The position numbers and the translations under genes are program-made. Source: an uncultured Lachnospiraceae bacterium (GTDB lineage: Bacteria > Bacillota > Clostridia > Lachnospirales > Lachnospiraceae). Taken from it: a stretch of 23,756 nt of DNA. Within the stretch, counting starts at the first letter, position 1. The number at the start of each line of letters is the position of its first letter. Of this stretch, positions 14,710 to 21,054 are shown in pieces. The DNA lies in NCBI GenBank assembly GCA_900554205.1, contig USGM01000047.1, positions 1 to 23,756 of the forward strand, read 5' to 3'. The notes beneath the pieces are model-generated. The model made no database searches. It had not been told where the DNA came from and saw only the letters and a list, made by a program, of their open reading frames with translations.

Positions 14710-15607
14710 CGCGGATCGCCTGATTGTAGTCTCCGAACTGCTCACCGAACAGGGTACAGCCGCCGCAGTTGGCTGTATCCTGCGGAACGGCGATGCGGAA
14801 AATCATACGGCTGTTGTAATCGATGCCCAGATCGTCGATCGTGACATCGGAGAGCCTGAGACCACCGTCCATATAAGTTCCCTCCGCGTTGATAATCAGA
14901 GTCTTGAGCAGACCGTACTGGTTGAGGCTTTCGGGCCACCACGCCGGAGAGATGTGTCCTTTGCGGTCACCGTAATCGCCGGGGCTCACCCATACACCGA
15001 GAGGGGTCTGGTTCAGGGAAAAGTGAATGTCGGAAGGGTAATCCTTATTGAAGCCGGGATATTCCGACGAGATTTCAAAGGAGATCTGCAGCTCGCGCAG
15101 ACGCTGTCCTGCCTGAAGGTGGTTCGGAAGTCCGTATTCCACATAACCGCTGGTAAACCAGAGGATTCCGGCGTCAAAGTGCTCCGGGAAGGTAAAGGCA
15201 TTGATGTCATCCATCGCGCCGATCAGATGCTCCGGGGTGGAAAGACCGCAGGTCGGAGTGACGTTGCAGGCGATAAAATATCCGATTTTTATGTCGTCCA
15301 GATAGAAATGCTCTTCCTCCCTCGGAAGCTCGGGGAGCATATCGATGACAATGCGGTCGTGACAGGGGCTGACCAGCTTCATGGTTCCTCGTTTGCCGGA
15401 GCTGGTCCGGATCTGGACGAGACCGGCGGCAACGAGCTTACTGACATGCATGGAAACAGCGCTGTTTGTCAGTCCGAGGGTTTTTGCAAGATAATTCATG
15501 CTGACTCCGGGAGTTGCATAAATAATTTTCATGATCTCCATTCGCATGGGAGCGCTCAGCGCCCTGATAATTTCCTGCGCTTCATCAAGAGAAGACAAGT
15601 AGAGCAT
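14690..15607 (-). CDS. ArsR-like winged-helix regulator with large C-terminal domain, next to GH51
   Basis: A 305-residue protein. Residues of about 8-80 form an ArsR-type winged helix: IIRALSAPMRMEIMKII, then GVSMNYLAKTLGLTNSAVSMHVSKL (recognition helix near 46-58) and a GLVQIRTSSGKRG wing. The remaining 220 residues are beta-rich with aromatic patches (WFTSGYVEYGLP, GDYGDRKGHISPAWWPE, TYMDGGLRLSD) and a late CGGC pair; I do not recognise a named domain, but a sugar-binding jelly roll is plausible. The start has GAGGT upstream. The gene is divergent from the arabinofuranosidase, with its own promoter at 15660-15688, so control of that gene by an arabinose-related sugar is the likely role (inference). 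Its 3' end overlaps the ABC-F gene tail to tail by 20 nt. Confidence 0.85.
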   Translation of the reverse strand: MLYLSSLDEAQEIIRALSAPMRMEIMKIIYATPGVSMNYLAKTLGLTNSAVSMHVSKLVAAGLVQIRTSSGKRGTMKLVSPCHDRIVIDMLPELPREEEHFYLDDIKIGYFIACNVTPTCGLSTPEHLIGAMDDINAFTFPEHFDAGILWFTSGYVEYGLPNHLQAGQRLRELQISFEISSEYPGFNKDYPSDIHFSLNQTPLGVWVSPGDYGDRKGHISPAWWPESLNQYGLLKTLIINAEGTYMDGGLRLSDVTIDDLGIDYNSRMIFRIAVPQDTANCGGCTLFGEQFGDYNQAIRVKALYE

Positions 15608-15624
15608 AGAGATACCTCATTTCT

Positions 15625-15644
15625 AAACGGCAGCCATGCCGTTT
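15625..15644. promoter_or_regulatory. Perfect inverted repeat in the regulator leader
   Basis: AAACGGCA and TGCCGTTT (8-bp arms, 4-nt loop GCCA) lie 18 nt before the regulator start codon and just downstream of its promoter. A T-run (ATTTTTT) follows on the plus strand, so it could also act as a terminator in that direction. An autoregulatory operator is equally possible. Confidence 0.5.
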
Positions 15645-15659
15645 ATTTTTTCGTATCTG

Positions 15660-15688
15660 AGTATAGCATCTTTAGAATGATTAGTGAA
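15660..15688 (-). promoter_or_regulatory. Promoter of the winged-helix regulator
   Basis: On the minus strand TTCACT (15688-15683) and TATACT (15665-15660) are separated by 17 nt. The predicted start lies about 45 nt before the regulator ATG. Confidence 0.6.
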
Positions 15689-15771
15689 GTGAAAAATGAA
15701 CTAAATTCAAAAATGATGAATAGTGACAAAAAGGGCAAAAAAATTTGTATAAACTGCTAATGCGTTTCTAT

Positions 15772-15800
15772 TTGACATTTTCCAGACAAAGGACTAGACT
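15772..15800 (+). promoter_or_regulatory. Promoter of the GH51 gene
   Basis: TTGACA (15772-15777) and TAGACT (15795-15800) are exactly 17 nt apart. Transcription would start near 15807, about 67 nt before the GH51 start codon. Confidence 0.75.
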
Positions 15801-15817
15801 GAAAGGGAAGAAACGAA

Positions 15818-15855
15818 TTTAAGCACAAACTTAAACAATTCATTCATTAATGAAT
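15818..15855. promoter_or_regulatory. Two candidate operators between the GH51 promoter and gene
   Basis: An inverted repeat TTTAAG-N6-CTTAAA (15818-15835) begins about 11 nt after the predicted transcription start, and a perfect 14-bp palindrome ATTCATTAATGAAT (15842-15855) follows. Half-sites ATGAATA recur in the regulator-proximal part (near 15716). Positions suit repression. Which protein binds is inferred from gene order only. Confidence 0.5.
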
Positions 15856-15873
15856 AAAAGTGAGGTAAAAAAC

Positions 15874-17370
15874 ATGGCAAAACTTTATGTGAATCCAAAG
15901 GTAAAAAAAGGACACATCAATCCTGAACTGCAGGGACATTTCTCAGAACATCTGGGAAGATGTATCTACGAGGGAATTTATGTGGGAGAGAACTCTGACA
16001 TTCCCAACGTAAATGGTATGCGGACGGATGTTGTCGAGGCTCTGAAGGAGATCAAGGTGCCTGTGCTGCGTTGGCCGGGCGGCTGCTTTGCAGATGAATA
16101 CCACTGGAAGGACGGCATCGGTCCCAAGGAGGGACGCAAGAAGATGATCAATACGCACTGGGGCGGTGTTGTGGAGGACAACAGCTTCGGTACGCATGAA
16201 TTTATGGAGCTGTGCAGACAGCTGGGCTGCAAGACCTATATCAACGGAAACCTTGGCAGCGGCACCGTTCAGGAGATGAGTGAGTGGGTGGAATATATGA
16301 CCTTTGAGGGTGTCTCCCCGATGGCTGACCTGAGAAAGGCAAACGGTCATGAGGAGCCCTGGACAGTGGATTATTTCGGAGTGGGCAACGAGAACTGGGG
16401 CTGCGGCGGAAACATGAGACCTGAATTTTACGGTGATATGTACCGCAGATACCAGACCTATGTCCGCAATTATAATTCCAGCAAGCCGATTTCCAAGATT
16501 GCCTGCGGCGCTAACGCAGGCGATTATCACTGGACGGATAAGGTGCTGGAGACGACCTTTGACCACGGCTGGGGCTTCATGAACGGAATGTCCCTTCATT
16601 ATTACACACTTCCTACAGGTGACTGGGGAAAGAAGGGGTCGGCGCTGGACTTTGACGAGAAGTCATGGTACCGCACGCTGAAGGCGACTCTGAAGATGAA
16701 GGATCTGATCTACCGTCACGGTGCGATCATGGATCAGTATGACCCGGAGAAGAAGATCGGTATGGTCATCGATGAGTGGGGAACATGGTATGATGTAGAG
16801 CCCGGAACGAATCCCGGCTTCCTGTATCAGCAGAACACCATGAGAGACGCACTGGTTGCGGGTATCAACCTGAACCTCTTTAACAAGAACTGCGACCGTG
16901 TCAAGATGGCAAACATTGCGCAGATGGTAAATGTGCTTCAGGCAGTGATCCTGACAGACGGCGAGAAGATGTTAAAGACACCTACCTGGCACGCATTTAA
17001 CCTTTACAAATATCATCAGGATGCTGAGCTGCTGGAGTCTTCCGTAGAGACCGAGGAGATCGGTATCGAGGAGAATTGCAGAATCCCGAATCTGTCTGAG
17101 TCCGTTTCGCTGGGCAAGGATGGAAAGCTTCATGTTACACTGACAAATGCTTCTCTGACGGATGCCGCAGAGATAGAGGCTGTCTTTGCCGAGACTCCGG
17201 TGAAGTCCGTAAAGGCAGAGGTGCTGACCGGTGACATGAAGGCGCATAATACCTTTGAGGCGCCGGATGAGGTACATACTGTGGAATTTACCGCTGTTGC
17301 TGTGGACGGCTGCAAGGTGAAGTTTACGGCTCCCGCATGCAGCGTGCTGCATCTGGAAGTGGAAATCTGA
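15874..17370 (+). CDS. abfA: Alpha-L-arabinofuranosidase, GH51
   Basis: A 498-residue intracellular glycosidase with no signal peptide. The catalytic TIM barrel occupies about residues 20-390 and a C-terminal beta-sandwich about 390-498. Acid/base E173 (GVGNENWG) and nucleophile E301 (VIDEWGTWYD) sit where they do in characterised GH51 enzymes, and LRWPGGCFADEYHW, INGNLGSGT and HYYTLP are family hallmarks. It removes terminal arabinofuranosyl residues from arabinan or arabinoxylan oligosaccharides after uptake. The ATG at 15874 with GAGG 8 nt upstream is preferred over the in-frame ATG at 15850, which lies in the candidate operator and lacks a binding site. It is expressed alone: a terminator follows at 17401. 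Confidence 0.96.
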   Translation: MAKLYVNPKVKKGHINPELQGHFSEHLGRCIYEGIYVGENSDIPNVNGMRTDVVEALKEIKVPVLRWPGGCFADEYHWKDGIGPKEGRKKMINTHWGGVVEDNSFGTHEFMELCRQLGCKTYINGNLGSGTVQEMSEWVEYMTFEGVSPMADLRKANGHEEPWTVDYFGVGNENWGCGGNMRPEFYGDMYRRYQTYVRNYNSSKPISKIACGANAGDYHWTDKVLETTFDHGWGFMNGMSLHYYTLPTGDWGKKGSALDFDEKSWYRTLKATLKMKDLIYRHGAIMDQYDPEKKIGMVIDEWGTWYDVEPGTNPGFLYQQNTMRDALVAGINLNLFNKNCDRVKMANIAQMVNVLQAVILTDGEKMLKTPTWHAFNLYKYHQDAELLESSVETEEIGIEENCRIPNLSESVSLGKDGKLHVTLTNASLTDAAEIEAVFAETPVKSVKAEVLTGDMKAHNTFEAPDEVHTVEFTAVAVDGCKVKFTAPACSVLHLEVEI

Positions 17371-17400
17371 TTGCTGGAAATAGAAAGCTAGATCGTCGCG

Positions 17401-17432
17401 GAGCCGCGTGCCGAAAGGTGCGCGGCTCTTTT
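17401..17432 (+). terminator. Intrinsic terminator after GH51
   Basis: A 12-bp GC-rich stem (17401-17412 with 17417-17428, two G-T pairs) capped by a GAAA tetraloop and followed by TTTTCGTCTT. Confidence 0.85.
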
Positions 17433-17436
17433 CGTC

Positions 17437-17465
17437 TTGCATCGCGGGGGAGAGTACGCTATACT
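17437..17465 (+). promoter_or_regulatory. Promoter of the serine hydrolase / ABC-F unit
   Basis: TTGCAT (17437-17442) and TATACT (17460-17465) are 17 nt apart, directly behind the GH51 terminator and about 55 nt before the next start codon. Confidence 0.7.
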
Positions 17466-17520
17466 GAAAACAGTTTTGAAAATGAGGTCAGTGCTTGTAA
17501 AATAGATGGGAGACAGAGAT

Positions 17521-18696
17521 ATGCGGGAAAATTACCGGGAGATCATGGATGGGCTGATCCGCCGTGAGGTGGAGAGCGGGTATGTCAAGGGCGCAAGTGC
17601 GCTGGTGATACAGGGAGGAAAAGAGCTGTATTATAATGCGTTCGGGCTTGCGGATGCGGAGCGGGGACTCCCGATGCAGCGCGACACGATTATCCGGCTG
17701 TACTCCATGTCAAAGCCTGTCACGGCTGCGGCTGTCATGCTTCTGGCGGAGCGCGGCGAACTGGATGTGACAGAACCGGTATCTCGCTATCTTCCCTGCT
17801 TTGCGGGACAGTGCGTGTGGGATGAAAAGAGCGGAAGAGAGCTTCCAGCAGCGCGTGAGGTGACGATCTTTGATCTTTTGAACATGACATCGGGCATTAC
17901 CTACCCGGATGAGACGACGGAGCCGGGCAGGCGGATGCAGGCGGTTGTGGAAGGACTCGTCCGCCGCAGGATGCAGGGGGAACGAGTTGATACGCAGGAA
18001 TATATGCGTGGGATAGCCGGTGTACCGTTGGTATTTCAGCCGGGCGAAAGGTGGATGTACGGCTTTTCGGCGGATGTACTCGGCGGAGTTGTGGAGAAAA
18101 TCGCGGGTGTGTCCTACGGGGAATTTTTGAGGCGGGAGATCTTTGAGCCATTAAATATGCCGGACACCGGCTTCTTTGTGCCGGAGGCTAAGCGCGGACG
18201 CTTTGCACAGCACTATGAGCCTGCGGAGGGTGGCGTGCTCGTTCCGCATATGGGCAGCCATCTTGGCGAATATTATGGGGAGGATGTGGCGTTTGAATCC
18301 GGCGGAGCGGGTCTGGTTTCCACACTGGACGACTATTCCCATTTTGCCCAGATGCTCGCGCAAGGAGGCAGCTATGGCGGAAGGCGGATACTGGGGCGTA
18401 AGACGGTGGAGTTTATGACACACAATCATCTGACCGCGCAGCAGAGAGTGTCGCTGGACTGGGACAGCCTCAAGGGCTATGGCTACGGCTGCCTGATGCG
18501 GGTGCTGGAGGAGGACAGTGCGGCGGGCAGCAATGCGTCTTTGGGTGAGTTTGGCTGGGATGGCTGGACAGGAAATTATGTGTGCATGGACAGCGCGGAG
18601 GATCTGGTATTTTTGTACTTTATCCAGCGCTGCGGCGCGGGGACGACACCGCTTGTGAGAAAGCTGCGCATGGTGACCTACGGCGCGTTGGATTAA
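17521..18696 (+). CDS. Serine hydrolase of the class C beta-lactamase/esterase family
   Basis: A 391-residue protein without a signal peptide, so probably cytoplasmic. Catalytic motif SMSKPV (S-x-x-K, near residues 66-69) and the second motif YGFSADVLG (Y about 181), where the classical YxN is YGF/S, as in the EstB-type esterases of this fold. LLNMTSGITYP and the C-terminal FGWDGWTGNY (equivalent to the KTG region) are typical. Members hydrolyse esters, D-amino peptides or lactams; the substrate is unknown. The ATG at 17521 has GGGAG upstream and is preferred over 17506, which has none. It is followed 30 nt later by an ABC-F gene on the same strand. It is unrelated in position to the broken beta-lactamase at 2561. 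Confidence 0.9.
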   Translation: MRENYREIMDGLIRREVESGYVKGASALVIQGGKELYYNAFGLADAERGLPMQRDTIIRLYSMSKPVTAAAVMLLAERGELDVTEPVSRYLPCFAGQCVWDEKSGRELPAAREVTIFDLLNMTSGITYPDETTEPGRRMQAVVEGLVRRRMQGERVDTQEYMRGIAGVPLVFQPGERWMYGFSADVLGGVVEKIAGVSYGEFLRREIFEPLNMPDTGFFVPEAKRGRFAQHYEPAEGGVLVPHMGSHLGEYYGEDVAFESGGAGLVSTLDDYSHFAQMLAQGGSYGGRRILGRKTVEFMTHNHLTAQQRVSLDWDSLKGYGYGCLMRVLEEDSAAGSNASLGEFGWDGWTGNYVCMDSAEDLVFLYFIQRCGAGTTPLVRKLRMVTYGALD

Positions 18697-18726
18697 AGAA
18701 AAGGACGGTTGGAGCTGGAGGAAGCC

Positions 18727-20556
18727 ATGAACATTTTGACAGTTGACAATATTACCAAGGCATACGGGGAGCGCAAATTATTTTCCAATGCGAGCTTTTA
18801 TTTGCAGGAGGGCGAGAAAGCCGGAATCATCGGCATCAACGGAACCGGCAAATCGACGCTGTTAAAGATGATTGCCGGGCTTGAGGAGCCGGATGAGGGA
18901 AAGATCATAACAGCCAACCACTGCATGATCCGCTTTCTGCCGCAGAACCCGCAGTTCGATGATGAGGAGACGGTTCTGGAGGCTGTTCTGCGCGGCAACA
19001 GGACAGAGAGCAATGCGGGCTATATCGAGGCAGATGCGAAATCGATGCTGACAAAGTTGGGGGTCACGGAGTTCGGACAGCCCTGCGGGCAGCTTTCCGG
19101 CGGACAGCGCAAGCGTCTGGCGCTGGTGTCCGTGCTGCTGTCTCCGGCGGAGATTCTTGTGCTGGATGAGCCGACGAACCATCTGGACAATGTGATGAGT
19201 GACTGGCTGGAGGATGTGCTGAAAAAGCGCAAGGGCGCTGTCATCATGGTAACGCATGACAGGTATTTCCTCGACAGTGTGACCAACCGTATCATTGAGA
19301 TCGATAAGGGCAGCATCTACTCCTATGAGGCCAATTATGAGGGTTATCTGGAATTGAAGATGGAGCGCGAGGAGATGGCGGAGGCGAGCGAGCGGAAGCG
19401 GCAGAGCATCCTGCGCAACGAGCTTGCATGGGTCAGGCGGGGAGCGAGGGCGAGATCGACCAAGCAGAAGGCGCGTCTGGACAGGTTCGAGGAGCTGCAG
19501 GGCAGGAAAGCCCCGGAGAAGGACGGCAGGGTCGAGATGGCATCCGCTGTGACACGGCTTGGCAGGACAACCGTGGAGCTGGAGCACGTCAGCAAGGCAT
19601 ATGGTGACAGGGTGCTGATACATGATTTTACCTATCTGTTCGGGAAGAATGACCGTGTTGGTTTCATAGGGCCGAACGGCAGCGGAAAATCTACTCTTAT
19701 GAAGATGATTATCGGGGAGATCGAGCCGGACAGCGGCCACATCGAGCTCGGTCAGACCGTGAAGATCGGCTATTACGCACAGGAGATCGGGGAGGAGATG
19801 AAGCCCGATCAGCGCGTGATAGACTATATCCGCGACGTTGCGGAGTTTGTGGATACGCCGGAGGGAAAGGTCAGCGCGGCGAAGATGCTGGAACGCTTTT
19901 TGTTTGCCGGAGAGGATCAATATGGTCTGCTCGGAAAGCTCTCAGGCGGAGAGAGAAGGCGGCTGTATCTTTTAAAGGTGCTTATGGGGGCACCGAATGT
20001 GCTGATCCTTGATGAGCCGACCAATGATCTCGACATTGCGACGCTGAGAACTCTGGAGGATTATCTGGATCAGTTTCAGGGAATTGTCATTGTGGTGTCG
20101 CATGACAGGTATTTCCTGGATAGAACCGTGCAGCGTATTTTCGCCATGGAGGCGGATGGAATTTTTGTGCAGCATGAGGGCGGCTACACCGATTATGCAA
20201 ACCGCAAGCGTATGGAGCAGGAGTCTGCCGATAAGGTGGAACGAAGCAAGGGCGGAAGCGAGACCGGTTCGGATGCAAAGGGAAAGAACTGGAAGGCAGG
20301 ACAGAAGCAGAAGCTGAAGTTTTCCTATCAGGAGCAGAAGGACTATGAGACAATAGAAAAGGATATTGCCGCGCTTGAAGAAAAAATTGTAAGGTGCGAT
20401 GCGGATATGCTCAAACATGCAAAGGATTTTGTAAAGCTTGGTGAACTGACCGGGGAAAAGGAAGCGGCAGAAAAAGAGCTGGAGACGAAGATGGAACGCT
20501 GGATGTATCTGGAAGAGCTGGCAGCGAAAATACAGGCTGAAAAAAACGGGGAATGA
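18727..20556 (+). CDS. ABC-F ATPase of the Uup/YfmR type
   Basis: A 609-residue cytoplasmic protein with two ABC cassettes. Cassette 1: Walker A GINGTGKST (near 37-45), signature QLSGGQRKRLALVSVLL, Walker B ILVLDEPTNHLDN. Linker arm about 215-285 with a basic WVRRGARARSTKQKAR motif. Cassette 2: GPNGSGKST, KLSGGERRRLYLLKVLM, NVLILDEPTNDLDI. A lysine- and glutamate-rich linker leads to a C-terminal coiled coil (about 525-605). This architecture is that of Uup/YfmR, translation factors that act at stalled ribosomes or in ribosome rescue, not of drug-resistance ABC-Fs. Start at 18727 chosen for GGAGG 5 nt upstream; the TTG at 18709 is a weaker choice. Probably co-transcribed with the serine hydrolase. 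Confidence 0.93.
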   Translation: MNILTVDNITKAYGERKLFSNASFYLQEGEKAGIIGINGTGKSTLLKMIAGLEEPDEGKIITANHCMIRFLPQNPQFDDEETVLEAVLRGNRTESNAGYIEADAKSMLTKLGVTEFGQPCGQLSGGQRKRLALVSVLLSPAEILVLDEPTNHLDNVMSDWLEDVLKKRKGAVIMVTHDRYFLDSVTNRIIEIDKGSIYSYEANYEGYLELKMEREEMAEASERKRQSILRNELAWVRRGARARSTKQKARLDRFEELQGRKAPEKDGRVEMASAVTRLGRTTVELEHVSKAYGDRVLIHDFTYLFGKNDRVGFIGPNGSGKSTLMKMIIGEIEPDSGHIELGQTVKIGYYAQEIGEEMKPDQRVIDYIRDVAEFVDTPEGKVSAAKMLERFLFAGEDQYGLLGKLSGGERRRLYLLKVLMGAPNVLILDEPTNDLDIATLRTLEDYLDQFQGIVIVVSHDRYFLDRTVQRIFAMEADGIFVQHEGGYTDYANRKRMEQESADKVERSKGGSETGSDAKGKNWKAGQKQKLKFSYQEQKDYETIEKDIAALEEKIVRCDADMLKHAKDFVKLGELTGEKEAAEKELETKMERWMYLEELAAKIQAEKNGE

Positions 20557-20573
20557 TTTCACAGTCATTCCCC
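20541..20573 (-). terminator. Intrinsic terminator of the 37-residue peptide gene
   Basis: On the minus strand a perfect 9-bp stem (20573-20565 with 20556-20548, GGGGAATGA/TCATTCCCC) is followed by G then six T residues (20546-20541). The T-run belongs to the minus strand. On the plus strand the hairpin also sits at the end of the ABC-F gene (its stop codon is in the left arm) and only a weak T-rich tail follows, so it may act in both directions. Confidence 0.8.
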
Positions 20574-20580
20574 TGACTGT

Positions 20581-20694
20581 TTATTCCTGTGGGTCAGATT
20601 CTACTGCTACGGCAGAGCAGACAGCGGATACAACCGCCGCGACAACAGCAACAACGATGACAATAAGCAATCCTCCTGCCAAGACAATAAACAT
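20581..20694 (-). CDS. Small single-helix membrane peptide (37 residues)
   Basis: From the ATG at 20694 the minus strand encodes 37 residues. It begins MFIVLAGGLLIVIVVAVVAA and ends VESDPQE: one long hydrophobic helix of valine, alanine, leucine and isoleucine (about residues 2-30) with a short acidic C-terminus. No positive charge precedes the helix. GAGGT lies 7 nt before the ATG, a good binding site, a terminator follows 8 nt behind the stop codon, and two promoter-like elements lie upstream, so the ORF forms its own small transcription unit. I do not recognise a characterised family. Such peptides include type I toxins and regulators of membrane enzymes; neither is shown here. It is short enough to be missed by gene callers. 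Confidence 0.6.
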   Translation of the reverse strand: MFIVLAGGLLIVIVVAVVAAVVSAVCSAVAVESDPQE

Positions 20695-20732
20695 AATGAA
20701 CTACCTCTCTTTCATAGTGCCTATCCTTGCTT

Positions 20733-20741
20733 AGTATACCA
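20733..20741 (-). promoter_or_regulatory. Proximal extended -10 promoter (P1) of the peptide gene
   Basis: The minus strand reads TGG followed by TATACT at 20741-20733, an extended -10 element without a good -35 box. A transcript would begin near 20726 and leave a leader of about 30 nt. Confidence 0.5.
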
Positions 20742-20868
20742 TGACACGCGCCTACGGCGCTTTCCGCTGCTTCGCAGCTGTCATGATCAAATTCGCCGTT
20801 CGTCAATCATGCAAGCATGTTGGCTCACTAACGCTCATTATATCATGATTATTTCCCAAGCATGGTAT
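20736..20868. repeat. Cluster of nested palindromes upstream of the small peptide
   Basis: Outer 8-bp inverted repeats ATACCATG (20736-20743) and CATGGTAT (20861-20868). Inside: CATGACA/TGTCATG (20740-20746, 20779-20785) enclosing two small hairpins, GCGCC-TAC-GGCGC (20748-20760) and GCTGC-TTC-GCAGC (20666-equivalent position 20766-20778); then TCATGAT/ATCATGA (20781-20787, 20842-20848) enclosing CATGC-AA-GCATG (20808-20819). Several arms overlap, so not all can form together. It resembles either a structured RNA leader or a REP/MITE-like repeat. No ORF is plausible here. The remaining 20869-21054 contains a 4-bp hairpin (20873-20884) and promoters only. Confidence 0.7.
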
Positions 20869-20907
20869 TGATGTCCATTCGGACGTTTTCTGCTTTGGAA
20901 TAAGGTT

Positions 20908-20936
20908 AGTATATCACTTTTTACCGGAAATCACAA
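20908..20936 (-). promoter_or_regulatory. Distal promoter (P2) of the peptide gene
   Basis: On the minus strand TTGTGA (20936-20931) and TATACT (20913-20908) are 17 nt apart, and TG precedes the -10 box (TGATATACT). A transcript from here would start near 20901 and run through the palindrome cluster, giving about 350 nt to the terminator. Confidence 0.6.
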
Positions 20937-20965
20937 CAGGAATGTCAGAAATTTCATTTTGGGTA

Positions 20966-20994
20966 TTGACAATTTGCTTTTATTGCGTTAAATT
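20966..20994 (+). promoter_or_regulatory. Promoter of the tad operon
   Basis: TTGACA (20966-20971) and TAAATT (20989-20994) with a 17-nt spacer. Transcription would start near 21001. A 5-bp stem (21003-21007 with 21017-21021) lies at the beginning of this leader. Confidence 0.65.
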
Positions 20995-21054
20995 AAAAAT
21001 CACCCGAACGGTCGTGTCGGGAATCAGAGTTTTTCTTACATTTTATTTTTTCGT

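Noticed and set aside
14954..15760. Plus-strand ORF of 268 codons opposite the winged-helix regulator
   Set aside because: Lies over a clear regulator and its promoter region; no domain recognisable.
18862..19920. Long minus-strand ORF (352 codons) opposite the Uup-type gene
   Set aside because: Antisense to a clear ABC-F coding sequence with intact motifs; the composition (H, L, R-rich, no domain) is that of a shadow frame.
20594..20806. Minus-strand ORF of 70 codons overlapping the 37-residue peptide
   Set aside because: Cysteine- and arginine-rich frame without a binding site, running over the palindrome cluster and promoter; the 37-codon frame has the ribosome binding site and a matched terminator.
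21003..21040. Terminator or attenuator in the tad leader
   Set aside because: The stem is only 5 bp with a 9-nt loop and the T-run is too far from it.
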